From Nostoc linckia NIES-25 (GTDB lineage: Bacteria > Cyanobacteriota > Cyanobacteriia > Cyanobacteriales > Nostocaceae): a DNA stretch of 64,000 nt. Where the stretch lies: the NCBI RefSeq assembly GCF_002368035.1, contig NZ_AP018223.1, positions 1,655,764 to 1,719,763 on the forward strand. The letters run 5' to 3'. The position numbers were made by a program, and so were the translations under genes. Positions 51,530 through 60,256 of this stretch are shown one piece after another (the stretch's first letter is position 1; every line of letters begins with the position of its first letter). Under the pieces are notes generated by a model. It was not told where the DNA came from. It worked only from the letters and a program-made list of their open reading frames with translations, and ran no database searches.

Positions 51530-52159
51530 GTGGGACAGACACAAGAGCTAGGACAGATTATTATCTTGAATGGTGCCCCGCGATCGGGGAAGTCGAGCAT
51601 TGTCGAAGCGATCCAAGAAATGTTTGATGGCGTATGGATGAACTTGGGTGTCGATAGGTTTATGCAAATGACTCCCGCACGATACATGCCAGGAATCGGT
51701 CTGCGACCAGGGGGAGAACGGCAAGACATCGAACCCCTCGTTCCTGTTCTCTACAGCGCTATGTATGAATCCATTGCCGCCCACAGTCGCTTGGGACTGA
51801 ATGTCGTTGTTGATGTCGGACACCATGACGGATATGCAATCAAGCGGGGTATTTTAACCGATAGTGCCCGACGTTTAAAGGGATTACCTGTCTTGTTCGT
51901 AGGCGTTCGCTGCCCCATTGAGATAATTATCGAAAGACGACAAAACACGGGGTGGAAGGCGGTAAGTGTAACTGACTCTCCAGTGCCAAATCCGGTTGAG
52001 TTATGGCAACGTGAAGTCCACATCCCTGGCATCTATGACCTTGAAGTCGATACTTCGTTGTTAAGTCCGGGTGAGTGTGCTGAGGTGATACGCCAGCACC
52101 TTGCAAATAGTCCAGCAGCATCAGCATTCCAACGACTTGCTGCACTGTTTCCCAACTAA
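51530..52159 (+). CDS. Chloramphenicol phosphotransferase-like P-loop kinase
   Basis: 209 residues (GTG 51530 with GAGGAG five bases upstream; ATG 51515 adds five residues). Walker A GAPRSGKSSIVEAIQ, then VWMNLGVDRFMQMTPARY (family: VDxFxxxMP), VVVDVGHHDGYAIKRGILTD and VGVRCPIEIIIERR (lid Arg). This layout is the CPT family, known from chloramphenicol 3-O-phosphotransferase; most homologues phosphorylate unknown substrates, so drug resistance should not be assumed. Confidence 0.85.
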   Translation: MGQTQELGQIIILNGAPRSGKSSIVEAIQEMFDGVWMNLGVDRFMQMTPARYMPGIGLRPGGERQDIEPLVPVLYSAMYESIAAHSRLGLNVVVDVGHHDGYAIKRGILTDSARRLKGLPVLFVGVRCPIEIIIERRQNTGWKAVSVTDSPVPNPVELWQREVHIPGIYDLEVDTSLLSPGECAEVIRQHLANSPAASAFQRLAALFPN

Positions 52160-52370
52160 GGAGGTTGGAAATAAAAAATAAATAATCGCTTTGGTAAGCA
52201 ACTACGGTGTACACACAAATCGGAAATACTAGTCTGTCAAGGAATAATTGACGAGTACATTCTCTGTAGAGACGGCGATTTACCCAAGTCTTTCTAACGT
52301 GTCAGTCTTTTAGACGCGATAAATCGCGTCTCTACATGATGGCTTTCTCGCTTATCCCAAGGGTATTGGT
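52160..52370. other. Convergent spacer with hairpin 'agacgcgataaatcgcgtct'
   Basis: A perfect nine-base-pair hairpin at about 52312-52331 and the related 'ctctgtagagacggcgattt' at 52262. The 'gacgcgat..atcgcgtctctaca' repeat is frequent in Nostoc spacers and may serve both converging genes as a terminator. Confidence 0.65.
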
Positions 52371-54359
52371 TTAAAATGCAATTTCTATGGTGAAGCTGCG
52401 AATTTTTCCTGTATCTAGGTTAGCTTTATCTTGCACTTCTAGCGTCCAGTTTCCTTGGGGACTTTTACCTTTAAAGACAGCAAGTTTGGGGGTATTCACT
52501 TCGTCATAGGTTGTTTTGATGTTATCTGAAGATCCGCCCAGGCGATCGTGGAGAATTATCGGAGGTACGCCTGTTTGGGCTGGGGGGTTGAGAGTAACTA
52601 TGAGGTCTGCAATGTAAGTATGCTCGATGTCTACGGTAACTTTGATAGATTTTACGAGGTTGGTATTTGCGATCGCCAATGGTAATTTTGATGTTTGCAA
52701 GTCGGCAATTGGTACATCTTGCACTGCTTGGAATATGCCGATGGGTGATGGTTGATTTGGCTTGGCTAATTCTACAGCTTTGAGAGCATTTATTCGACCG
52801 TAACCATACAAGGGACTGCGACCGTTGGCATCATATTTACCTCCGACTGAATCGATGCGATCGCAGGAGCGTTTAATGATGTCTCGCACTTCATCCCACC
52901 GCAGATTTGGGTTTCTGGCAATGATTAAGGCTACTACACCAGCTGCACCCGGACAAGCACTGGAAGTTCCACCGAATTCATTTGTGTAGTTACCTCCGGT
53001 GTCACCCAAACTGACTTTACCAGAGTTATAGCCAACTGTACCAGAGCGATCGGTTGTCCAAATTCCAGGAGTTTGAGAAGCATCACCATTATTGCTGGGG
53101 AAGGCGCACCAGATTGCTTTGCCAAAGTCGCTATAAGCGCTTCTTGTGCCGTAGTCGTTACAAGCTGCCACAGCAATGACATTTTGGTAGCTGGCGTAGC
53201 CGTCGTTATCCACGCTTTCGTTACCATTACCAGCAGCGAACAAAACTACACAGCCTTTGCCGTTACGTCCATTATTAATTGCAAAATCGATCGCCAGTCT
53301 TGTAGAGTCAGGTAGAGGCACTTTTTGGTTGTGTAGAGGATCTTTTGGTTCAAACCAAACACCGTCTGCGGGTCCCCAACTACAAGAAATCACATCAGCA
53401 CCATTTTGAGCCGCCCAAACAAAGGCATCAGCTTCGTTTTGCGATCCCAGTGCTGAAGCTAAACGAATCGGTATCAACTTTGCTCCAGGCGCGACACCAG
53501 ATGCGCCAAAGTTACCGTTTGCACAGGCTACTCCAGCACAGGCTGTGCCGTGATTATCATCGTTTCCGGGTCTGGGATCGTTTGTTTTACGCGTGACATC
53601 ACGCGGGGCAACAATTTTTCCAGAGGAACGGAATTCTTCATGATCGAGATCCACGCCGTCGTCGATAATTGCAATAGTCGCTCCTGTACCATCGCTCAAT
53701 TTCCAAGCTGCCTCAACGTTGGCATGGGCGTTGATAACTTTACCATTAATTGTTGTTTGCTTGAGATGCCACTGCTGGGGAAAAGCCTGACGCGGGCGTA
53801 ATTCACGCACTAGTTCCGGATGACACAACTCGACTGATTGCTCATTGAGAAGTCTCTCGGCGATATCAAAGATGGCTAAACCAGTATTAGCAGGTGCGCT
53901 GACAAAATAAGCATTTCGCGCATACTCAAGTTTGCGTTTGATTGTTAAGTTGTAACGTCCTAAAACTTCCTCACACACCCTTGACTCTTGGCGATTATCG
54001 AATTTAACGAAGAGGTTTTCGGTATAGATTACAGGTTCTTGGGATCTGGGATCGACGAGAACGCGTCCGGCGAATTCAACTTTAGGTTCTTCATTGAGAA
54101 TAGCCCTGGCGCGATCGCGCAAAGCTACCCCTTGAGTCGGAACTTTTGCACGCAGAATTTCTACACCCGCTTGTCGAAACCGCGCTGTTAACTCGAATTG
54201 ATTAAGGATGCTACGAGCTGCAATAGATACAGGTGCAACTTCAAAGGGTCTTTGACCAATCAAAGGGCTGCGGTTTTCGGTACGAACTACAATGTGTTCA
54301 TCACTAATTGCAAGTTCATAACGTTGACCATTTTCACCACCATAGCGAACTTCAACCAT
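52371..54359 (-). CDS. prcA: PrcA-type calcium-dependent subtilisin-like protease with P domain
   Basis: 662 residues. N-terminal region 1-190 is a propeptide-like part without signal peptide; subtilase domain about 195-525 with D233 in IIDDGVDLDH, H270 in DDNHGTACAGVA, oxyanion N378 in FAAGNGNES and S466 in GGTSSACPGAAG; C-terminal proprotein convertase P domain about 540-662 (KVTVDIEHTYIADLIVTLNP, GNWTLEVQDKANLDTG). Matches the calcium-dependent protease of Anabaena as I remember it, including VEVRYGGENGQ-type start and ENLFVKF. AGGAG precedes ATG 54359. Divergent from a gene that resembles its own N-terminal region. Confidence 0.9.
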   Translation of the reverse strand: MVEVRYGGENGQRYELAISDEHIVVRTENRSPLIGQRPFEVAPVSIAARSILNQFELTARFRQAGVEILRAKVPTQGVALRDRARAILNEEPKVEFAGRVLVDPRSQEPVIYTENLFVKFDNRQESRVCEEVLGRYNLTIKRKLEYARNAYFVSAPANTGLAIFDIAERLLNEQSVELCHPELVRELRPRQAFPQQWHLKQTTINGKVINAHANVEAAWKLSDGTGATIAIIDDGVDLDHEEFRSSGKIVAPRDVTRKTNDPRPGNDDNHGTACAGVACANGNFGASGVAPGAKLIPIRLASALGSQNEADAFVWAAQNGADVISCSWGPADGVWFEPKDPLHNQKVPLPDSTRLAIDFAINNGRNGKGCVVLFAAGNGNESVDNDGYASYQNVIAVAACNDYGTRSAYSDFGKAIWCAFPSNNGDASQTPGIWTTDRSGTVGYNSGKVSLGDTGGNYTNEFGGTSSACPGAAGVVALIIARNPNLRWDEVRDIIKRSCDRIDSVGGKYDANGRSPLYGYGRINALKAVELAKPNQPSPIGIFQAVQDVPIADLQTSKLPLAIANTNLVKSIKVTVDIEHTYIADLIVTLNPPAQTGVPPIILHDRLGGSSDNIKTTYDEVNTPKLAVFKGKSPQGNWTLEVQDKANLDTGKIRSFTIEIAF

Positions 54360-54398
54360 AATTTAATCTCCTATATTTATTGGGCATGGGGGATGGGG

Positions 54399-54615
54399 AA
54401 TGGGGAAAGGGAAAGGGGTAAGGGGAAAAGGGAAAGATTAAATGTATTGCTTTTCCCTTTTCCCTTTAACCTTTTCCCCTGCCTCCGCGGGCATGGGGCA
54501 TGGGGCATAGGAATGGGGAAAGGGAAAGGGGTAAGGGGAAAAGGGAAAGATTAAATGTATTGCTTTTCCCTTTTCCCTTTAACCTTTTCCCCTGCCTCCG
54601 CTGGCATGGGGCATT
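54399..54615. repeat. Two tandem copies of a 112-bp unit
   Basis: Unit 'aatggggaaagggaaagggg' ... 'gattaaatgtattgctttt' ... 'accttttcccctgcctccgc' ... 'gggcatggggcat' occurs twice with a period of 112 bp ('aatgtattgc' at 54441 and 54553). The same pair occurs inverted at 60257-60467. Confidence 0.9.
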
Positions 54616-54884
54616 GGGTATTGGTTATTAATTCTTGTGCCTCACTCTCTTATCTCCTTTCTCGATTTTCATGTGTTATATCTGGATTAGGGCAAAGAAA
54701 AGATATAGCTTAAACAGAATTTAATCTCTCTAAGTTCATACAAGTCTTGAATTCTTCTTTCCAGAAAAGAAGGGATTGAAACTCAGGTTGATTTACGAAT
54801 CTTCACTGTATTTGTGCAGCTGTAGGAAAGATTTGTATTTGATACCACTAAAAAACGCTATAACATCATTAGAACTTAAGAAAA

Positions 54885-55454
54885 ATGTTTTATTTTCCAG
54901 CTGAGTATTTTCTGACGATATATTCTCTACCCCGGATTGCTGAAGTGAGATTCCAAAAAGATTACTTTTCTGAGTATCCCCAACAAATTCGCGTTGGCAG
55001 CGAAGGCTCTGTTGTATCTTACACTCGTCAGCCTGGATACTATGCAATACATTACAATCAACCCAGCACGGTGGCTCCAGGAGCAATTTTACAACTTAAC
55101 GAAGGAGCGATCGCAGTTTTTTCCGGCGAACCCAATCAATCAGAAAAAAATACATTGAGTCCAATTTATACACTAGAACCCAATGGTTCCCTTGCTGTAC
55201 CAACTGGGCTGGTTTTCATTCGTTTTGCTGAAGGTGTTGATGTGGAATCTCAGCACCAAGCCATCAATCGAGCAGGTTACGAGATAGAGCAAAGTCTCGC
55301 CTATGCCCCCCACGCTGCCTGGTTGCGTCCCAAATCGGGTAATATTAAGGATGCGATCGCTGGAATTTCTCGCTTAGAAGCCATACCAAATGTTGAGAAT
55401 GTCGAACTTCAAATGCTGATGGAAAGAAGTTTGAAGCTGGGGAAGAATAGCTAA
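54885..55454 (+). CDS. Subtilase-propeptide-like protein, possible protease inhibitor or chaperone
   Basis: 189 residues, no signal peptide. The C-terminal half (107-182: TGLVFIRFAEGVDVESQHQA, INRAGYEIEQSLAYAPHAAW, LSRLEAIPNVENVELQ-like ISRLEAIPNVENVELQML) lines up by eye with residues 113-187 of the PrcA-type protease next door (ENLFVKFDNRQESRV, YNLTIKRKLEYARNAYFVSA, ERLLNEQSVELCHPEL), the part just before its catalytic domain. The N-terminal half looks like beta-rich PrcA residues 20-110 in arrangement only. Divergent from prcA, about 525 bp away. A free-standing propeptide analogue acting on PrcA is an inference. Confidence 0.75.
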   Translation: MFYFPAEYFLTIYSLPRIAEVRFQKDYFSEYPQQIRVGSEGSVVSYTRQPGYYAIHYNQPSTVAPGAILQLNEGAIAVFSGEPNQSEKNTLSPIYTLEPNGSLAVPTGLVFIRFAEGVDVESQHQAINRAGYEIEQSLAYAPHAAWLRPKSGNIKDAIAGISRLEAIPNVENVELQMLMERSLKLGKNS

Positions 55455-55491
55455 TAACAAATTACCAATCACTAATGGCAAAAGGTATTTT

Positions 55492-55869
55492 ATGACTAGT
55501 AATTTGCTGAAAAATACGGACGATTCACTATCAAAAGTTAGCTATTCAGTATTAGTTGAAGCCAAAGAAGGCGGATATCAAGCAACAGTTTGGGGTTTAC
55601 CAGACTGTCAGGTATTTAGTGCAACGCGGGAAGAAGCCCTACAAAATTTACACGAACTTGTGAATTCTCGATTTCAAAATTTAGAAATCGTTACTCAAGA
55701 AATAGCAGCAGCAAAATCAGAACATCCTTGGATGAAATTTGCAGGTAAGTATAAAGATGACCCACAATTCGATGATATGCTGGCGGATATTGAAGCATAT
55801 CGGCGGGAACTGGATGCAGAAATGGAAGAATATTATCGCCAATTGGATATTGAGGAAGAAGTTAAGTGA
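55492..55869 (+). CDS. HicB-like antitoxin of a PIN-toxin module (copy 2)
   Basis: 125 residues. HicB-like N-terminal part (SVLVEAKEGGYQATVWGLPD, CQVFSATREEALQNLHELV), then HPWMKFAGKYKDDPQFDDML (79-98) and a long acidic helix (ADIEAYRRELDAEMEEYY). Same layout as the protein at 29744. Its stop overlaps the PIN gene start by four bases (GTGA), which implies translational coupling. Confidence 0.82.
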   Translation: MTSNLLKNTDDSLSKVSYSVLVEAKEGGYQATVWGLPDCQVFSATREEALQNLHELVNSRFQNLEIVTQEIAAAKSEHPWMKFAGKYKDDPQFDDMLADIEAYRRELDAEMEEYYRQLDIEEEVK

Positions 55870-56291
55870 ACCTCTGGATACTGGATACAGATATTTTTTC
55901 ACTTTTTCAAAGAGCGCATCTATCGATCGCTCAACGTGTAAATACAATACCTACAGAACAATTGGCTACAACAATTGTCACATTTGAAGAACAAATGTAT
56001 GGAAGGATGAATCGGATTAGAAGAGCGGATTCACAAGAATCATTAGTATTTGCTTATATGCAATTAAATGAAACTTTGAAAGATTTTAAAACTATTAATG
56101 TACTCGATTTCAATCAAGAAGCAGCCAATTGCTACGCAGAACTGCGCCGACAAAAAGTTCGTATTGGTACTCAAGATTTACGAATAGCGTCAATTGCAAT
56201 TGCTAATAACGGAATTTTGGTAACGCGAAATCAGCGTGATTTTTCTCGCGTACCTGAGTTACAGTTTGAAGATTGGACGGTGGAAAATTAG
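55866..56291 (+). CDS. VapC-like PIN-domain ribonuclease toxin (copy 2)
   Basis: 141 residues, single PIN domain: D7 in LWILDTDIFSLFQ, E41/E42 in VTFEEQMYGR, D104 in GTQDLRIASI and D125 in TRNQRDFSRVP. GTG start overlapping the antitoxin stop. Close paralogue of the toxin at 30118; both share a long spacer helix (RRADSQESLVFAYMQLNETL here). Confidence 0.93.
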   Translation: MNLWILDTDIFSLFQRAHLSIAQRVNTIPTEQLATTIVTFEEQMYGRMNRIRRADSQESLVFAYMQLNETLKDFKTINVLDFNQEAANCYAELRRQKVRIGTQDLRIASIAIANNGILVTRNQRDFSRVPELQFEDWTVEN

Positions 56292-56333
56292 CGCGTAATT
56301 TACCGCCGTAGCTATCGCAGATAAATTATCATT

Positions 56334-58061
56334 ATGCTATTCAATATTTTCAAAAAATATAAATATAAGATTTTACCTATAGATATTCCCTATAGCTGGT
56401 ATGTAGTTTGGGGAACATTAAATACTCTAACAGAGGATGTAGTTTGGCGAGATGACAAATTTGCTGTCATTTCTGCACTAACTACAGAACAATTTGCACT
56501 CAGTTCTACACAACAATTCGTAGTAGTTGGAGATTTGTGGCTAAGTAATCGGCTGGAGTTGCTGCAAAAATTAGGAGTTGATACAAATAGTTTTTTTACA
56601 AACAATTGTCAATTGATTGCTGAACTTTGGGAAAAATTTGGTTGCGAATGTCTGAAATTATTGGAGGGAATGTTTGGGTTAGTAATTTGGGATCGCCAGA
56701 AACAAGTATTATGGCTGGGGCGCGATCGCATTGGTAGCCGGACTCTGTATTACACTACTGCTGGTGCAATTCGCGCCATCGCGCCAAAAATGCGATCGCT
56801 TGCATTGTATCGTTCAACAGATGTAGATTTGGTGGCGTTGCGGGATTATCTCTGCTGCGCCTTCGTACCGGGAGAACGCACACTTTGGGAACAGGTGCGA
56901 GAAGTGCGTCCGGGAACTGTTATCGAAATGCCTGCAAACAAAGTTTATACTTACTGGAAATTGCAACAACAGATTACAGGAGAGAATGAATCTTTAGTAT
57001 GGCATGGCGATCGCTTGCGTTCTCTACTAAATCAAGTTGTTCGAGAATATTTACCGCAAAATGCACCTGTTGGTGTTTTCCTTTCTGGTGGTTTGGACTC
57101 TAGCAGCATCAGCGCTTTAGCAGCAAAGTTTCATCATCAACCAGTGCATACTTACTCGATTCATTTTGGCGCTGAATGTCCCAATGAATTAGAGTTTTCT
57201 AATTTGGTGGCGGAACATTGTCAAACTCAACACCACATTCTCGAAATTACTTTTAAAGATATGTGGGAACGCTTACCCCAAACAATAGCCTATCTTGACG
57301 ATCCGATTGGCGATCCGCTGACAGTCCCAAATTTTCTTTTGGGAAGAATGGCGCGAGAAAATGTGCAAGTTATTCTCAATGGTGAAGGTGGCGATCCGTG
57401 TTTTGGCGGCCCGAAAAATCAACCGATGCTAATTAATAGTTTATACGGTTCAATTAATAATCAAGATTCATTACAAGCATATTTAATTGCTTTTCAAAAG
57501 TGTGCGTTAGACTTGCCGCAACTCTTTAAACCAGAAGTTTGGACAGCAGTCAAAACAGAACCATCTGTATTTTCGCCTGATTTAAATTCTGATGCCAGTT
57601 ACTTAAATCGATTAATGGCACTGAATATTAAATTTAAGGGAGCAGACCAAATTTTAACAAAAGTAAATAACTTAACTCAAGCAGCAAATTTACATGGGCG
57701 ATCGCCACTTTTTGACCAGCGAGTTGTTGACTTGAGTATGCAAATTCCTCCACAGTATAAACTTTCTGGAGTAGAAGAAAAAGCAGTACTAAAACAAGCC
57801 GTTGCTGATATTTTGCCAAACTCGATTATTCATCGTCCCAAAAGTGGGATGATGGTACCCGTACAAATGGGATTTCGGAAGTATTGGCAACGAGAAGCCA
57901 GGAAATTATTGCTAGATAATAAAAGTGCGATCGCACCTTATTTTAATCAGTCCCTACTAGGTAATTGGCTAGACTATAAAGGCGATATTTGGGGACGCTA
58001 TGGTGTTAAACTTTGGTTACTGGTAAGTTTAGAAATTTGGTTGCGGGTAAATAAAAAGTAG
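56334..58061 (+). CDS. Asparagine-synthetase-like protein without the glutaminase nucleophile
   Basis: 575 residues. The N-terminal part has the class II amidotransferase fold marks (QFVVVGDLWLSNRLELLQKL, LKLLEGMFGLVIWDRQKQVL, WLGRDRIGSRTLYYTTAGAI) but starts MLFNIFKKYKYK, with no Cys at position 2. The synthetase half has the PP-loop SGGLDSSSISA (about 251), IAYLDDPIGDPLTVPNFLL and NGEGGDPCFGGP. So it should use ammonia or another amine, or catalyse a different ATP-dependent condensation, as lasso-peptide cyclases and beta-lactam synthetases of this family do. No precursor peptide or other biosynthetic gene was found beside it. Confidence 0.88.
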   Translation: MLFNIFKKYKYKILPIDIPYSWYVVWGTLNTLTEDVVWRDDKFAVISALTTEQFALSSTQQFVVVGDLWLSNRLELLQKLGVDTNSFFTNNCQLIAELWEKFGCECLKLLEGMFGLVIWDRQKQVLWLGRDRIGSRTLYYTTAGAIRAIAPKMRSLALYRSTDVDLVALRDYLCCAFVPGERTLWEQVREVRPGTVIEMPANKVYTYWKLQQQITGENESLVWHGDRLRSLLNQVVREYLPQNAPVGVFLSGGLDSSSISALAAKFHHQPVHTYSIHFGAECPNELEFSNLVAEHCQTQHHILEITFKDMWERLPQTIAYLDDPIGDPLTVPNFLLGRMARENVQVILNGEGGDPCFGGPKNQPMLINSLYGSINNQDSLQAYLIAFQKCALDLPQLFKPEVWTAVKTEPSVFSPDLNSDASYLNRLMALNIKFKGADQILTKVNNLTQAANLHGRSPLFDQRVVDLSMQIPPQYKLSGVEEKAVLKQAVADILPNSIIHRPKSGMMVPVQMGFRKYWQREARKLLLDNKSAIAPYFNQSLLGNWLDYKGDIWGRYGVKLWLLVSLEIWLRVNKK

Positions 58062-58485
58062 AGTTATGAAAATGTATTAACCTTTACCCACGTCTAAATT
58101 TGTAGCCTCCCACCATGCAATGCTATCTACTGACCCACAAATCGAAAAATTCCCAGGACTTACGATATAAATATAGCGTTTACTAATCTGCTGAGGTAGT
58201 TAATATATTGCTAATAAAATTAAGCAAGCCTCCGCGTACCTTTGCGTTTAACTCTGCGCCCCTCTGCGTTAAAAAACATTAGTTCTGTACCTCATCTAAC
58301 TAGAAATCGCTATAATATAATTTTTCAGTAGGGTTGCCAACTCTAGAATAGAAGCGATGCCTACAATGGTAAACTAGGTACTTTTGAAATATCACAAAAA
58401 AATAGTGATGCCAAGTGACAGATACAAATTTAGAAACCCAGATGAAATTTAGCTTTCTTAATTTTAAATAGATATGAGGCTTATT
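58062..58485. other. Spacer with fragmentary repeats
   Basis: 'cctccgcgtacctttgcgtt' / 'ctctgcgcccctctgcgtta' and a lone 'aggacttacg' end resembling the 92-bp element. No gene seen. Confidence 0.45.
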
Positions 58486-59094
58486 ATGATGGCTGATTTG
58501 GCATCTGATTTTGTAACCGTCCTATCTCAGGCTGCGGCTGCATATCGAGGAGAAAAAGCTACACGTCCTAGTGCTGAAATATTAGTAAATGCGTTATTAG
58601 AAGCAGAAAAAACTGCCAAGCAACAACGGCTGAACTATCCGTTTGAGTCTCTTAGAGGAAAATGGCGGCTTTGCTTTGCCACTGGTACAAAAAAAGTTAG
58701 AGAACGAGGAGGAATCGTATTAGGCAAGGGTTTGTATGTGCCCAAATTTGTTGGAATTCACATTTCCTTTAGTGCAAATTTACAACAAGGTTTAGGCAAA
58801 GGCGAAATTGGTAATCAGGTTGAATTATTTCCTCTATTGTTAAAGCTTAGTGGGCCAATACAATACATGGGTAAGAAAAATTTGTTGGCATTTGATTTTA
58901 ATAATATGCTCATCAGTCTCTTTGGTCGTATTTTTTATAACAAAAAGATTCGCTCTGGTAAAGTTAAATCCGAAGATTTTTATAGCCAGCCCATAGCTAA
59001 ATTACCATTCTTTGCTTTTTTTATAGTTACAGAAGATTTCATTGCAGCTCGTGGGCGTGGCGGAGGGCTAGCACTTTGGATTCGAGAAACGTAA
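58486..59094 (+). CDS. PAP/fibrillin-like protein
   Basis: 202 residues. FESLRGKWRLCFATGTKKVR, GGIVLGKGLYVPKFVGIHIS, GNQVELFPLLLKLSGPIQYM and the C-terminal FFIVTEDFIAARGRGGGLAL follow the lipocalin-like plastid-lipid-associated (fibrillin) pattern of cyanobacteria: a helical N-terminal part and a beta-barrel that may bind lipid or isoprenoid near thylakoids. ATG 58486 has GAGG six bases upstream; ATG 58474 is possible. Assignment to the family is by pattern, moderately sure. Confidence 0.75.
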   Translation: MMADLASDFVTVLSQAAAAYRGEKATRPSAEILVNALLEAEKTAKQQRLNYPFESLRGKWRLCFATGTKKVRERGGIVLGKGLYVPKFVGIHISFSANLQQGLGKGEIGNQVELFPLLLKLSGPIQYMGKKNLLAFDFNNMLISLFGRIFYNKKIRSGKVKSEDFYSQPIAKLPFFAFFIVTEDFIAARGRGGGLALWIRET

Positions 59095-59200
59095 AAGGGA
59101 CTGGGGACTGGCGATTAGGGATTGGGGATTGGGTAATCAGATCCAAAATCATGGAACGGCTATTACCCACAGACAAATTTTGTCAAATATCAGTTATCAG

Positions 59201-60172
59201 CTAAAGAATCTGCGAGTGATGCTGGCTTAAGATTTCTAAAAGCGATCGCTCTATAATTTCACTGACAAATTGATTGCCTTGCAAGTTAAGGTGAATGTGG
59301 TCGTGAAACAAAGTTTTCGGATCGGGATTGGAATTAAAGATTGGTAAAAAATCGATATATTTAATTTGCTGGGCTTTAGTAAAATCGTTCAAGCGATCGC
59401 GTGCTTTAATTTCATAATCGCGGGAACCAGGTTCCCCAATTTCTCGTAGCAAGGGAGTCATGACAAGCAAAAATTCGCTGTGAGTTTGGCGAGTTAACTC
59501 TTGAATTTTACTAATTGCCTCCAGATTAATCCCAACGCGATCGCCTGCTTCATTATGAACTGCTTTCATCTGGGGGATTGGCTTTTGCTTAGTAAGATAA
59601 CGCTGCCAAACTTCCACCAATCCCAAGGATGGTTTAGTATCTGGATAGTTGCGATCGCGTCCCACTGGTAAAGAAGTCGGAGCAGTAGCAAACAAATCAT
59701 CGGTATTAATTAGTAATACTATTACCTGAGCATTAAAATTGCCAAACTTTTGTAAATAAGCTAATTCATTTCTTGGCCCCCAAGAGTTAGCGGAAGCATT
59801 GAGCACTTCTACTTGCTGATAATTACTGTTAGTAGCTGATGCCAGGGAACGCATCATCAAACTAGATATTGTATTATCTTGCTCCGTCCACCAACCCCCG
59901 TTAGCAATAGAATCCCCTAAAAGTAAGACTCGCAGCGTCGAAGGTGCAGGTATCTTGGCGATCGCACTACCTCGCATAGAATACTGATTAATTTCAATAC
60001 GATTCCCAAAACGACGGGTACGCTGGTTAGGAGCCAATAAATAACCAATTTGCTCATCAGCAACATAAATCAAGGGATTACCAAAGCCAAAGAGCGATCG
60101 CAATCCTATCTCCAACACCAAAACCAATCCCACAACCATCGGCAAAATTACCAACACCAATATTTTCATCAT
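59201..60172 (-). CDS. Membrane-anchored SGNH/GDSL hydrolase
   Basis: 323 residues. N-terminal anchor (ILVLVILPMVVGLVLVLEIG), then block I VLLLGDSIANGGW with catalytic Ser, block III-like VEVLNASANSWGPRNELAYL, and block V FHDHIHLNLQGNQFVSEII with the Asp-x-x-His pair. Probably an O-acyl esterase or acyltransferase of envelope polysaccharide, facing the periplasm; substrate unknown. Converges with the fibrillin-like gene; the 112-bp repeats lie upstream. Confidence 0.88.
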   Translation of the reverse strand: MMKILVLVILPMVVGLVLVLEIGLRSLFGFGNPLIYVADEQIGYLLAPNQRTRRFGNRIEINQYSMRGSAIAKIPAPSTLRVLLLGDSIANGGWWTEQDNTISSLMMRSLASATNSNYQQVEVLNASANSWGPRNELAYLQKFGNFNAQVIVLLINTDDLFATAPTSLPVGRDRNYPDTKPSLGLVEVWQRYLTKQKPIPQMKAVHNEAGDRVGINLEAISKIQELTRQTHSEFLLVMTPLLREIGEPGSRDYEIKARDRLNDFTKAQQIKYIDFLPIFNSNPDPKTLFHDHIHLNLQGNQFVSEIIERSLLEILSQHHSQIL

Positions 60173-60174
60173 TA

Positions 60175-60235
60175 GTCATTTGTCCTTAGTCATTAGTCAT
60201 TTGTCCTTTGTTATTTGTCATTTGTCATTAGTGAA
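60175..60235. repeat. Heptamer tract 'tagtcatttgtc'
   Basis: Six to eight 'agtcatt'/'tgtcatt' units directly upstream of the SGNH hydrolase gene. Confidence 0.8.
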
Positions 60236-60256
60236 AAACTAATCCCTTATGCCCAA

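Noticed and set aside
51530..52159. Chloramphenicol resistance gene
   Set aside because: The CPT fold is clear but most family members have other or unknown substrates; no evidence for drug modification here.
56334..58061. Lasso peptide biosynthetic cluster
   Set aside because: No precursor peptide, RRE protein or transglutaminase-like protease is seen on either side; only the synthetase-like gene exists.
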